Origin: JAGQRJ01 sp041402045
GTDB taxonomy: Bacteria > Planctomycetota > J058
Length of the DNA stretch: 54,897 nucleotides
Assembly: GCA_041402045.1 (NCBI GenBank)
Contig: JAWKSZ010000057.1
Location: forward strand, 1 to 54,897
Direction of reading: 5' to 3'
Made by a program: the position numbers and the translations under genes. The notes beneath the pieces are model-generated. The model worked only from the letters and a program-made list of their open reading frames with translations. It was not told the origin of the DNA and ran no database searches. Below are positions 28,759 through 36,700 of this stretch, one piece after another (within the stretch, counting starts at the first letter, position 1; each line of letters begins with the position of its first letter).

Positions 28759-29778
28759 CTACGGCTTCTCCGCGGACCCCGGGCTGACCAGGAGCCCGTC
28801 GCGGTCCTCGGCCGTCGCGCGCACCTGAGCGCGGAACTCCTCCAGCCAGCGCCTGAGCGCGACCAGCTCGGCCCGCAGCTCGGGGACCTGGGGCCGCAGC
28901 GACTCCGCCGCCTCGCGCTGGCGCACGAGCTCGCTGCGGAGGTCGGCGCCCAGGGCCTCGAGGTCCTGCTCGCCGAGGGCGGCGAGCACGTCGTCGATCT
29001 GGGCCGCCAGCTGCCGGGCCTGCTCCCCGTGGATCGCGCTCCCGATCTCGGCCACGGTGGCCGAGAGCTCCGCGAGCCCGCGGCGGCCCTCGTCGACCAG
29101 GCCCTCGAGCTCCGCCGGCGGCGGGGCGCTCTGGATCGCCGCCTCCAGGTCGTCGAGCTGGTTCTCGATCCGCGTGCGCAGCGCCAGCCCGTCCAGGCCG
29201 TGGGACTGGGCCTCGACCGCCTCCAGCAGCTCGACCCCCGACTCGAGCGCGGCGCCGGCGCCCTTGAAGCGCCGCTCGACGAACTCCTTGATCGCCTGAG
29301 GCGTCGACTGCACCCCGGGCACGTGGGCCCAGGGCGCGTCCTCGGGCAGCGGATACTCGAGCACGCGGTCCGCAGGGTAGAAGTCGAGCTGCACGACCCG
29401 CAGGTCGGTGAACCCCACCTGGGCCAGGTGCGCGTAGAGCCCGGGGGGGGCGAAGGGCCCGTGCTGGGGCCCGAAGGGCTGGGTCGGGTCGACCAGGCGC
29501 AGCTCGACCAGGCGGTCCCACCACAGCGAGCACTCGAGCTCGACCAGGCGCCCGTCGCTCGCGATCCCGATCTCGTCGACCTCGCCGATCTTCAACCCGC
29601 GCAGGCGCACCGGGCTGTGGAGCTGCAGCCCCTGCACGGACTCGGCCAGGTAAATGTGCACCCGCACCGACGCGCGGCGCACGCGCCGCAACACGCCCCA
29701 CACGCCGAGGCCGAGCACGATCAGGAGCGCGGCGCCGACGGTCACCGCGCCCAGGCGCGTGCGCGCCCCGCGGCTCAC
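28759..29778 (-). CDS. MCE-domain (MlaD-like) membrane protein
   Basis: A 339-residue protein: transmembrane helix about 9-28 (GAVTVGAALLIVLGLGVWGV), an MCE/MlaD domain about 38-140 (SVQGLQLHSPVRLRGLKIGE), and a long C-terminal helical/coiled-coil region (about 170-325). MCE proteins form hexameric rings that move lipids between membranes, normally with a permease (MlaE) and an ATPase (MlaF). Neither partner is next to it; instead its GTG overlaps the ispH stop (GTGA). As an orphan its partners must lie elsewhere. Confidence 0.85.
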   Translation of the reverse strand: MSRGARTRLGAVTVGAALLIVLGLGVWGVLRRVRRASVRVHIYLAESVQGLQLHSPVRLRGLKIGEVDEIGIASDGRLVELECSLWWDRLVELRLVDPTQPFGPQHGPFAPPGLYAHLAQVGFTDLRVVQLDFYPADRVLEYPLPEDAPWAHVPGVQSTPQAIKEFVERRFKGAGAALESGVELLEAVEAQSHGLDGLALRTRIENQLDDLEAAIQSAPPPAELEGLVDEGRRGLAELSATVAEIGSAIHGEQARQLAAQIDDVLAALGEQDLEALGADLRSELVRQREAAESLRPQVPELRAELVALRRWLEEFRAQVRATAEDRDGLLVSPGSAEKP

Positions 29779-30995
29779 GCCAGGGGCAGCGGGCGCGGCC
29801 GGTCGTCGCGAAGGTGGACCCCGCGCACCTCGAGCACCCGCGAGATCACCTCGCCCACCGTGCGGTTGGGGGTCGAGGCGCCGGCGGTCACGCCCACGGT
29901 CACCGGGCCTGGGGGCAGCCAGTTCTCGGTCTCGCGGCGCGCCTTCTGCCGGGGGTCGTGGTGGGTGATCAGGCGCTGGGAGTGGATCTCCTCGGCGCTG
30001 TTTATGTGATACGTCGGCGCGAAGCGCTCGCCCATGATCGCGAGGTTCATGGTGTTGCTCGAGTTGTAGCCGCCGATCACCAGCAGCACGTCGAGCCCGC
30101 CCGCCTCGCCCAGCTCGAGCATGGCGTCCTGGCGATCCTGGGTCGCGCTGCAGATCGTGTCGAAGGACATGAAGTGCGCGTCCTTGCCCTCGGCGCCGTG
30201 GCGCGCCTCGAGGGCCCGGCCGACCATGGCCGCGATCTCCAGCGACTCGGTGGAGAGCATGGTGGTCTGGTTCGCCACGCCCACGTGCTCCAGGTCGCGG
30301 CTGGGGTCGAAGCCCTCGCTCACCGACTTGTGGAAGCGCTCGGTGAACGCCTCGTCGCTGAGCGCGCCCTCGTCGCCGCGGATCCGCGCGCACACCAGCT
30401 CGGCCTCGGCCTTGTCGCGCACGACGATGTACGGGACGCCGTCGGCGGTGGCCTGGGAGCAGGTCGCGCGGGTCTCCTCGTGGGCGTACTTCCCGTGGAT
30501 CAGCGCGGTGAACCCGCGCTTGGCGTACTGCCGCACGCGGCGCCACACGTTGAGCACCGAGCCGCAGGTGGTGTCGACGAGCACGCAGCCCCGCGCGCGC
30601 AGCGCGTCGAGGTCGGTGGTCGTGACCCCGAACGCGGGGAGGATCACCACGTCCTCGGCGGTCACGTCGTCCAGCGAGTAGGAGTCGCCGAGGAAGCGGA
30701 TCCCCATTTCGACCAGGCGCCGGTTCACGTAGGGGTTGTGAATGATCTCGTTCGTAATGTAGATCGTGCGCTCGGGGAAGTGCTCGCGGGTCTCGTAGGC
30801 CAGGTCCACCGCGCGGTCCACGCCGTAGCAGAAGCCGAACTCGCGAGCGAGGCGCACCTCGATCTCGCCGGCCTTGAGCGTGTAGTCGCGCTCGCGCAGG
30901 AGGTCGACCAACCCGCTGTGGTAGTCGCTCTCCAGCACGCCCTTGATCTGGGCCTTGAGGCCGAAGCCCTTTTGCACGTAGAGGGGGTTGCTCAT
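29775..30995 (-). CDS. ispH: 4-hydroxy-3-methylbut-2-enyl diphosphate reductase
   Basis: A 406-residue last enzyme of the MEP isoprenoid pathway, reducing HMBPP to IPP and DMAPP with an iron-sulfur cluster. The three cluster cysteines are in FGFCYGVDRAV (Cys56), DTTCGSVLNVW and ICSATQDRQ. The N-terminal extension (QKGFGLKAQIKGVLESDYHS) and length mark the plant/cyanobacterial-type branch rather than the short E. coli form. The start at 30995 is preferred because GAGG lies 5 nt upstream; an ATG at 31016 is in frame but lacks such a site. Translationally coupled to the MCE gene. Confidence 0.95.
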   Translation of the reverse strand: MSNPLYVQKGFGLKAQIKGVLESDYHSGLVDLLRERDYTLKAGEIEVRLAREFGFCYGVDRAVDLAYETREHFPERTIYITNEIIHNPYVNRRLVEMGIRFLGDSYSLDDVTAEDVVILPAFGVTTTDLDALRARGCVLVDTTCGSVLNVWRRVRQYAKRGFTALIHGKYAHEETRATCSQATADGVPYIVVRDKAEAELVCARIRGDEGALSDEAFTERFHKSVSEGFDPSRDLEHVGVANQTTMLSTESLEIAAMVGRALEARHGAEGKDAHFMSFDTICSATQDRQDAMLELGEAGGLDVLLVIGGYNSSNTMNLAIMGERFAPTYHINSAEEIHSQRLITHHDPRQKARRETENWLPPGPVTVGVTAGASTPNRTVGEVISRVLEVRGVHLRDDRPRPLPLA

Positions 30996-31110
30996 GAGGT
31001 CCTCGAGGGGGCGCATGATACCACTCGCGTTGGACTTGAGTTGAGGTAAGATTCTCCGGTCCTGCGGGTTGCAGCCCCGCTCACCTCCAACCCCGAGGCG
31101 GCGATTTCTC

Positions 31111-32715
31111 GTGGATCAAGCCCTGACCGAGACCGACTCCTCCGGCCTGCCGCGGGTCGTGGTCGTGGTGGCGCCCCTGGAGGCGACCGCGGCAGCCGTC
31201 GCCGACGCCCCGGCCCAGGACGAACCAGCGCCGGCCCCGGTGAAGCCCAAGAACGCCTTGAGCACCGCCCCCACCGCGCGCTACGAGAGCCCCGATCAGC
31301 CCACGACCCGGATCGTCAAGCGCGAGAAGGCCCGCACCGCGGAGGACGAGAAGCTGCTCGCGGCGGTGCTGCCCCTGGACCTGACCGCAGTGCCCAGCCC
31401 CCTCGGCGACTTCCTCGGCCAGAGCCTGCTCTACCGCGCGGCCCACGCCGCCGCCGAGGCCGGCGCGCCCCGGCTCCTGATCGTGGGCGGGGTACCCCAG
31501 GCCGAGCAGGCCCATGTGTTCGACCACGCCGAGCGCGGCTTCCGCACCGGCGGCGGCACGGGCACCGTCGAGCTGATCGCCTCGGACCCGACCCCCAGCG
31601 AGCTGGGTGAGCGCGGGCGGCTCCTGGTCCTCGACCCGGGCGCCCTGCACGACCCCGAGAGCGTGGCGCGCCTGGCCCAGACCCGCGGCAACCAGACCAA
31701 CTTCGCCGTCGGCCGCTGCGGCGACGGGCTCATGGTCCGCACCCGCGAGGGGCGGATCGTGGAGATCGGCCCCCGGGTCGAGAACGCCGACGGGCGCCTG
31801 GTCGGCTCCTGCTCGGTCCCCGTCGAAGGCTTCCGCGACCTGTTCGCCACCGCCGAGCGCGCGGCCCTCGAGAAGCTCGGGACCAGCGACCAGCTCGTGG
31901 GGATCCTCTACCCGCGGACCTACGGCCAGCAGTTCGGTAACACCGAGACCTTCGAGCGGGCCAAGGAGCTGTTCTACGACCGCCTGGCCGCGGCGAACTC
32001 GAGCGAGGGCGTGTTCGACGGGCTCCTCGCCCGGCCGCTGGCCCGCACGTTCTCCATGCGCTTCCTGCACTCGCAGGCGGTGACCCCCGCGCTGATCTCG
32101 GTCCTCGCCGGGTTGCTGGCGCTCCTGGGCGCGTTCTGCCTGGCGAACACCAACGCCGTGCCCCAGGTCCCGGGGGTGCTCGGGATCGTGGCCGGGATCC
32201 TGTTGATCGGCTCGGCGATCTTCGACCGGGTCGACGGCGAGCTGGCCCGGCTGCGCCTGGACGAGGACCGCAACGCGCGCTACCTCGACTTCGGCCTCGA
32301 CCACCTGACCCACATGCTCGTGCTCGCGGCCCTGACCTGGGTCGCCGAGCGCCAGGGCGACTTCCGCCACGGCCCGCTGCGCGAGCTCATGCGCGAGCCG
32401 CCCCCGGCCCTGGCGATCGGCGCCTTCGCCGTGGCCGGCGTCATGATCCTGGCCCTCGTGCTCATGTGGCGCGGGCGCCCCGCGCCGGGGCCCCAGCCCT
32501 TCCTGACCCGCCTCGGCGACTTCCTCGCCGGGTCCTACGGCAGCCGCGACTACTTCTACCTGTTCCTGGTGGTCGCGATCGGCAACATGGTCCTGCCCGG
32601 CGCCGGGCTCTACGGCGTGTTCCTCCTGCTGTCCATGGCGCTGGTCAACGCGCTGTGGATCGTGCTCCTGCTCATGACCGTGCTCTCGCCCCCGCGGAAG
32701 AACGTCACCGCGTGA
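31111..32715 (+). CDS. Nucleotidyltransferase-like / CDP-alcohol phosphotransferase fusion
   Basis: A 534-residue protein. Residues about 1-85 are a variable, Ala/Pro-rich N-terminus; 85-290 look like a degenerate sugar-nucleotidyltransferase fold (LPLDLTAVPSPLGDFLGQSL, LLIVGGVPQ, VGRCGDGLMVRTREG); 300-525 form a CDP-alcohol phosphotransferase domain with five to six membrane helices. The motif is Asp375-Gly-Glu-Leu-Ala-Arg and Asp393-xxx-Asp397 (DRVDGELARL, YLDFGLDH): both late aspartates remain, but the Gly normally three residues before Asp393 is Arg. The layout resembles IPCT-DIPPS enzymes of di-myo-inositol phosphate synthesis. The product is probably a phosphodiester lipid or solute. 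Confidence 0.8.
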   Translation: MDQALTETDSSGLPRVVVVVAPLEATAAAVADAPAQDEPAPAPVKPKNALSTAPTARYESPDQPTTRIVKREKARTAEDEKLLAAVLPLDLTAVPSPLGDFLGQSLLYRAAHAAAEAGAPRLLIVGGVPQAEQAHVFDHAERGFRTGGGTGTVELIASDPTPSELGERGRLLVLDPGALHDPESVARLAQTRGNQTNFAVGRCGDGLMVRTREGRIVEIGPRVENADGRLVGSCSVPVEGFRDLFATAERAALEKLGTSDQLVGILYPRTYGQQFGNTETFERAKELFYDRLAAANSSEGVFDGLLARPLARTFSMRFLHSQAVTPALISVLAGLLALLGAFCLANTNAVPQVPGVLGIVAGILLIGSAIFDRVDGELARLRLDEDRNARYLDFGLDHLTHMLVLAALTWVAERQGDFRHGPLRELMREPPPALAIGAFAVAGVMILALVLMWRGRPAPGPQPFLTRLGDFLAGSYGSRDYFYLFLVVAIGNMVLPGAGLYGVFLLLSMALVNALWIVLLLMTVLSPPRKNVTA

Positions 32716-33023
32716 GCGACCGCCTCGAGGCGCTCGAGGCCATGCTGGCCGAGGACCCGGGCGACCCCTTCACCCGCTACGCGATCGCCATGGAGCTCAA
32801 GGGCCTCGGGCGCGGCGACGACGCCCGCGAGGCCTTCCGCGCGCTGACCGTCGAGAGCCCGGACTACGTCGCGAGCTACTACCAGCTCGGGCGCCTGCTG
32901 GTGGACCAGGGCCAGGACGACGACGCGCGCCCGGTGATCGAGGCCGGGCTCCAGGTCGCCGAGGCCGCCGGCGACCAGCACGCCGCCGCCGAGCTGCGCG
33001 ACCTGCTCGACGAGCTCCTGTAG
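32712..33023 (+). CDS. Small TPR protein
   Basis: A 103-residue protein made of about two and a half TPR units (DPFTRYAIAMELKGLGRGDD, SPDYVASYYQLGRLLVDQGQ, DARPVIEAGLQVAEAAGDQH). No signal or membrane segment. Its GTG overlaps the stop of the phosphotransferase gene (GTGA), so both are translated together; a helper or scaffold role is inferred only from that coupling. Confidence 0.85.
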   Translation: MSDRLEALEAMLAEDPGDPFTRYAIAMELKGLGRGDDAREAFRALTVESPDYVASYYQLGRLLVDQGQDDDARPVIEAGLQVAEAAGDQHAAAELRDLLDELL

Positions 33024-33046
33024 CGGCGCGTCGCCCCTCCTGACCC

Positions 33047-33385
33047 AGTGGCCCGTCAGGGCCGATTCCAGCGGCGCTCGCTGGCCCTCGTCGCCCCTGC
33101 AACGGGACCGATCGAGCGGAGCCTTGGCGTCCTCGGCGGCCTTGGCGGTTCACATCCTCTTCCGTCCGCCCGCGCTCGCCGGCGCAGGGGAAGCTCCGCA
33201 GACGCGCGCGCGCGCGGACATACGGTTCAACCGCCAAGGCCGCCAAGGGCGCCAAGGCTCCGCCGAATACATGCCGCGTCGGCGGGGGGCGTGGTTCGCT
33301 CCGCTCCTGCGGAGCCGCTCCTCGCGCCTGGCGAGGACGACGACTGCGGCGCGATCACCGCTGAAATCAACCCTGACGGCCCACT
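33047..33385. repeat. Inverted-repeat element, family A, interrupted by a family B element
   Basis: The left end AGTGGCCCGTCAGGGCCGAT (33047) matches the complement of the right end, which reads AGTGGGCCGTCAGGGTTGAT from 33385 inward; similarity continues for about 33 bp. The interior (CTGGCCCTCGTCGCCCCTG; CTCCTCGCGCCTGGCGAGG, then ACGACGACTGCGGCGCGA) aligns with the uninterrupted copy at 41618-41775. A 149-bp family B element lies inside (33116-33264). No coding potential. With that element it fills the 364-bp gap between the TPR and SEDS genes. Confidence 0.6.
33116..33264. repeat. Inverted-repeat element, family B (GGAGCCTTGGCG...), complete
   Basis: The left arm GCGGAGCCTTGGCGTCCTCG, continuing GCGGCCTTGGCGGTTCAC, is mirrored by the right arm GGTTCAACCGCCAAGGCCGC, continuing CAAGGGCGCCAAGGCTCCGC. 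Terminal repeats are about 37 bp with few mismatches. Further arms of the family occur at about 48100-48127, 48204-48240, 48644-48668 and 48754-48792. Confidence 0.65.
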
Positions 33386-33387
33386 CG

Positions 33388-34527
33388 TTAGGCTCGCGTC
33401 TCGCGCTGGAGCTCGACGCTCACCGCGCGGGAGAAGGACACCGAGGCCCGCAGTCCGCGGAGCTGGACCCCCACGCGGCTCTCGCGGGCCAGCGCCAGGC
33501 GGCTGACCGCGGCGCCGGGCTCGGCGGCGAGGCCGAGCGCCAGGCCCACGGCGAGGGTCGCCGAGGGGTCGACCGAGAGCAGGGGGAAGTGGACGCCGGT
33601 GACCGGGATCAGGCGCAGGGCGACCCCCGCGTGCAGGAGCGCGGGGACCGCGAGGAACGCGGCGGTGCCCCAGGCGCGGGCCCGCTCGGGCCCCGCGGCG
33701 CGGCGCAGGCCGAGGCTCGCGATCGCGCAGGCGAGGAGGGCGGCGAGGCCCGCGGCGCCCACGACCCCCAGCTCTTCGAGGCCGACGGCGAAGGCGTAGT
33801 CGCCGGTCGCCGAGGAGAACAGCCGCTTGTGCACGCCCTGCCCCAGGCCCGCGCCCCAGGGGCCCGCGCCGTCGACGATCCGGCTCAGGGCGCGGGTGTC
33901 GGCGGTCAGGCCCGCGGCGAGGAAGCTCGCGATCCGCCAGCGCACGTAGGGGTAGGCCAGGGCTACGAGGCCGGCCCCGGCCCCCAGCCCCAGGGCGCCG
34001 CCGGTGAGCCGCCAGCGCCCGGCCCCCGCCGCGCTCGCGGCGAGCACCGCCAGCAACAGCGCCAGGTGCGCGAAGTTCGGCTGCAGCGCGCACACCCCGC
34101 AGGCGGCGACCCCCGCCGCCACGAGCCAGCCCGCGCGGTCCGGGAGCCAGCGCGCGCACACCGTGGGCGCCAGCGCGGCGAGCACCACCGAGGGCTGGAG
34201 CACGAAGCGCCCCACGCCGACCCCGCGCCGGGCGCCCCCCGAGAGCACGCCCACCCCGGGCACGAGGGTCAGGACCAGCGCCAGGGCCACGAGGCCCGCG
34301 CCCGCCCAGCCCCAGCGCGGGGGCAGCGCGCGGCGCCGGGCGACCTCGAGCCCGACCCAGCCGCTGAACAGGAGCGCCGCGGCGTGCCGCGCGGCGTGGA
34401 GCCAGGGCTCTCCCGCGCGGGCGGCCGCGGGCGTCGCGCCGCCGCTCGCGGCGAGGAGCACCCCCGCCGCCGCCAGCGCGCCGAGCGCGACCCCCTGCGC
34501 GCGCGGCACCCGGTAGGCAGACTGCAT
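33388..34527 (-). CDS. SEDS-family protein (FtsW/RodA-like), divergent
   Basis: A 379-residue polytopic membrane protein with about nine to ten helices. The C-terminal half carries the SEDS signature: GLGQGVHKRLFSSATGDYAF, then AVGLEELGVVGA, equivalent to the FtsW/RodA loop with its conserved Asp (GDYAFA here) and EELG, and later PVTGVHFPLLSV, equivalent to GLPLPFVS. SEDS proteins polymerise peptidoglycan glycan strands with a class B PBP. No PBP, mreBCD or dcw gene is adjacent. Length and divergence suggest a specialised paralogue. Confidence 0.75.
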   Translation of the reverse strand: MQSAYRVPRAQGVALGALAAAGVLLAASGGATPAAARAGEPWLHAARHAAALLFSGWVGLEVARRRALPPRWGWAGAGLVALALVLTLVPGVGVLSGGARRGVGVGRFVLQPSVVLAALAPTVCARWLPDRAGWLVAAGVAACGVCALQPNFAHLALLLAVLAASAAGAGRWRLTGGALGLGAGAGLVALAYPYVRWRIASFLAAGLTADTRALSRIVDGAGPWGAGLGQGVHKRLFSSATGDYAFAVGLEELGVVGAAGLAALLACAIASLGLRRAAGPERARAWGTAAFLAVPALLHAGVALRLIPVTGVHFPLLSVDPSATLAVGLALGLAAEPGAAVSRLALARESRVGVQLRGLRASVSFSRAVSVELQRETRA

Positions 34528-34563
34528 GCCCCCCTCTTCGGCGAGCCCGCCCCCGGCCTTGAG

Positions 34564-34872
34564 TCACGCCCCGCCGAGCGAACCACCGAGGCGCGGGCCT
34601 GCGTCCATTCGCTCGTGGAGCACTCGGACCACGTCCAGCGGGTCCACTGCCAGGTAGAAGATCAGGTGCTTTCCACTTCGGAAGACACGCAGCCCGGGGT
34701 GCAGCTCGTCACGCGGACGACCCAGATCCGGAGCCGCGGAGAGCGCATGGAACGCCGCAGCGAGGGACCGCACATAGGCGTCGGCTTGGCTCTCGCCCCA
34801 GGTTCGTTGCGTGTAGTCCCAGATTCCGTCGAGATCCGCGCGCGCCGCCGGCCGCAGCGTGAAGTCAGGCAC
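34564..34872 (-). CDS. parE: ParE/RelE-superfamily toxin
   Basis: A 102-residue protein with the ParE fold signature: FTLRPAARADLDGIWDYTQR at the N-terminus, AAPDLGRPRDELHPGLRVFR, then GKHLIFYLAVDP and a final strand VRVLHERMD. Family members inhibit DNA gyrase or cut mRNA. GTG start at 34872, overlapping the antitoxin stop by 8 bases. The C-terminal GPRLGGSLGGA tail is slightly longer than usual. Confidence 0.9.
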   Translation of the reverse strand: MPDFTLRPAARADLDGIWDYTQRTWGESQADAYVRSLAAAFHALSAAPDLGRPRDELHPGLRVFRSGKHLIFYLAVDPLDVVRVLHERMDAGPRLGGSLGGA

Positions 34873-35113
34873 TCCCTGACTCGGCCCGCTTCTGAGCCAG
34901 GAACGCGTCGACGTCGAACGACGTCCCAGGTCCGCTCTCGAGACCGGTTCGGATCGCCTCCCGCAGCAGCGTCAGCTTGGCCTCCCGCTCCTCGAGGAGT
35001 CTCAGGCCCGTGCGGACGACCTCGCTGACCGAGCCGTAGCGGCCCTCTGCCACGAGCGCCTCCACGAAGCGCGCGAAGTGATCTCCGAGAGCCACGCTGG
35101 TGTTCTTGGCCAT
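34865..35113 (-). CDS. parD: ParD-like antitoxin
   Basis: An 82-residue protein with an N-terminal ribbon-helix-helix DNA-binding part (NTSVALGDHFARFVEALVAE, then GRYGSVSEVVRTGLRLLEER) and a flexible C-terminal toxin-binding tail (TSFDVDAFLAQKRAESGS). The ATG at 35113 is preceded by TGGAGG. It should neutralise the downstream ParE and repress its own promoter through the inverted repeat upstream. Confidence 0.93.
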   Translation of the reverse strand: MAKNTSVALGDHFARFVEALVAEGRYGSVSEVVRTGLRLLEEREAKLTLLREAIRTGLESGPGTSFDVDAFLAQKRAESGSA

Positions 35114-35124
35114 GGGCCCTCCAG

Positions 35125-35149
35125 TACCAATAAACACTACCCTTTGGTA
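35125..35149 (-). promoter_or_regulatory. Candidate ParD operator / promoter
   Basis: TACCAA (35125-35130) and TTGGTA (35144-35149) form a perfect 6-bp inverted repeat with a 13-bp, AT-rich centre (TAAACACTACCCT), 12 bases upstream of the antitoxin ATG. AT-rich islands are rare in this window. Ribbon-helix-helix antitoxins bind such palindromes over their own promoter. Confidence 0.5.
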
Positions 35150-35172
35150 ACCGGGCTGTCGACGCTCCCTCC

Positions 35173-36072
35173 TCACGCCCACCACAGCCGGGGCAGGCTG
35201 GGGAGGAAGGCGAGCACCGCCCGAGCGGTGGCCGGGCGGCGCAGCGCGCGCAGCGCCGCCTCGAGCACGCGCAGGGGCTGGTCCAAGGTCACCGCGAGCT
35301 TGTAGACGACCCCCGCCCCGCGGCCGAGGTGCAGGCGGGCGTAGCGCGCGAACCCGAGCTCGAAGCCGCGGTAGGCGAAGCTCGCGTGGCGGCGGGTGCT
35401 CACCCCGCCTGCGTGCTCGACGACGGCCGCGGGCACGTAGAGCAGAGGCCCCTGGCGCGCGAGGCGCAGGCACAGGTCCACGTCCTCGAGCCCGAAGGGG
35501 TAGCCCTCGTCGAAGCCCCCCGCGACCTCGAACGCGCGCCGGCGCACCACGAGGCACGCCCCCCCCAGCCGCGCCACGGGTCCGCCCTGGTCCGGCAGGC
35601 TGTGGCGGTAGCGGCGGTGGGCCCCGCGGAACAGCCCGGTCCAGCGCAGCCAGCGCGCGCGGTGCAGGAGCGCGCCCAGGGTCGGCGCGGACCCGGCCGA
35701 GCCCGGCTGCGCGACGCCGTCGCTCCCCACCAGCCGCGGGCCGGCGGCGACCGCGGTGGGGTCGGCGTCGAGGGCCTGGAGCAGGGCCACGAGCGCCGGC
35801 GCCTCGAGCCGCGCGTCGTTGTTGAGGAACACCAGCAGCTCGCCCCCGGCGTGGCGCGCGGCCTGGTTGCAGCCCCGGGCGAAGCCCGCGTTCTCGGGGT
35901 TCTCGAGCACCTGGGTCCGCGAGCGCAGGCGCGCGTGGTCCGGCGAGCCGTCGACCGAGGCGTTGTCGACCACGACGGCCGGGACCTCGGGCGGGAGCGC
36001 TTCCAGCGCCTGGCGCAGCCCGTCGCCGCCGTCCCGGTTGACGACGCACACCGTGGCGCGGGCGAGGCGCAC
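35173..36072 (-). CDS. Family 2 glycosyltransferase
   Basis: A 299-residue GT-A enzyme: nucleotide-sugar site VVNRDGGDGL and VVVDNASVDGS near the N-terminus, NPENAGFARGCNQAARHAGG, the metal motif LVFLNNDARLE (about 80-90), and ARLGGACLVVRRRAFEVAGG followed by GFDEGYPFGLEDVDLCLRLA. It resembles rhamnosyl/WbbL-type transferases acting on surface polysaccharides. GTG start one base after the stop of the FMN reductase gene, so the two are cotranscribed. Confidence 0.93.
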   Translation of the reverse strand: MRLARATVCVVNRDGGDGLRQALEALPPEVPAVVVDNASVDGSPDHARLRSRTQVLENPENAGFARGCNQAARHAGGELLVFLNNDARLEAPALVALLQALDADPTAVAAGPRLVGSDGVAQPGSAGSAPTLGALLHRARWLRWTGLFRGAHRRYRHSLPDQGGPVARLGGACLVVRRRAFEVAGGFDEGYPFGLEDVDLCLRLARQGPLLYVPAAVVEHAGGVSTRRHASFAYRGFELGFARYARLHLGRGAGVVYKLAVTLDQPLRVLEAALRALRRPATARAVLAFLPSLPRLWWA

Positions 36073-36073
36073 G

Positions 36074-36610
36074 TCAGCGGGCGAGGCGCTGGGCGAAGTC
36101 GACGAAGCCCGTGAGCTGGGCCTCGAGCCGCGCCTGGAGGTCCGGCGGGAGCCGGCCCTCGTCGTCGAGCACGTCGAACACGTGGGGCAGGTAGAGGCGC
36201 TCGCCGTAAGGGCAGGCGCGGCGGTAGAGGTAGACCTGCTCCAGGTGCTCGACCGCGCGCAGGCCGCCCCAGCGCCCGGCGGCGAGGCCCACGAAGCAGC
36301 AGGGCGTGCCCACCAGGCTCTCGGGGAAGCGCAGCATGTCCACGAAGTATTTGAGCGCGCCGGGGAAGGAGCCGTTGTATTCGGGGACGAGGGTCACGAC
36401 CCCCTGGGCCGCGCTGACCGCCTCCTGGAACGGGGCGAACTCGGCGGGCTTGGTGGCGTAGGCCTCGGGGGCGAACAGCTCGGCGGGCAGGTCCATGAGG
36501 TCCAGCAGCCGGACCTCGTGACCGGCGCCGACCAGGAATTCGCTGACGAGGTCGGCGACCCTCCGAGTCTGACTGCCGGGGCGGTTCGTCCCCGAGATCA
36601 CTGCGAACAT
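36074..36610 (-). CDS. NADPH-dependent FMN reductase family protein
   Basis: A 178-residue flavodoxin-like protein: phosphate-binding SGTNRPGSQTRRVADLV (about 6-22), PEYNGSFPGALKYFVDML (about 76-93), and GRWGGLRAVEHLEQV. The family transfers electrons from NAD(P)H to FMN, quinones or azo compounds. The ATG at 36610 gives the normal family N-terminus (MFAVISGTNRPGS). Slightly shorter than usual (about 185). Confidence 0.9.
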   Translation of the reverse strand: MFAVISGTNRPGSQTRRVADLVSEFLVGAGHEVRLLDLMDLPAELFAPEAYATKPAEFAPFQEAVSAAQGVVTLVPEYNGSFPGALKYFVDMLRFPESLVGTPCCFVGLAAGRWGGLRAVEHLEQVYLYRRACPYGERLYLPHVFDVLDDEGRLPPDLQARLEAQLTGFVDFAQRLAR

Positions 36611-36700
36611 GGCTCGCCCCCGCGCGAGGGGGCAGCATAACCGGACTTCGCGGCAGCTCACGCTGCCGCGCTGCCCAGGGCGCGTTGCTCAGGAGGACGC

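Noticed and set aside
32797..33255. Minus-strand frame across the nested elements
   Set aside because: It lies over repeat arms and opposite the small TPR gene, with no ribosome site or family.
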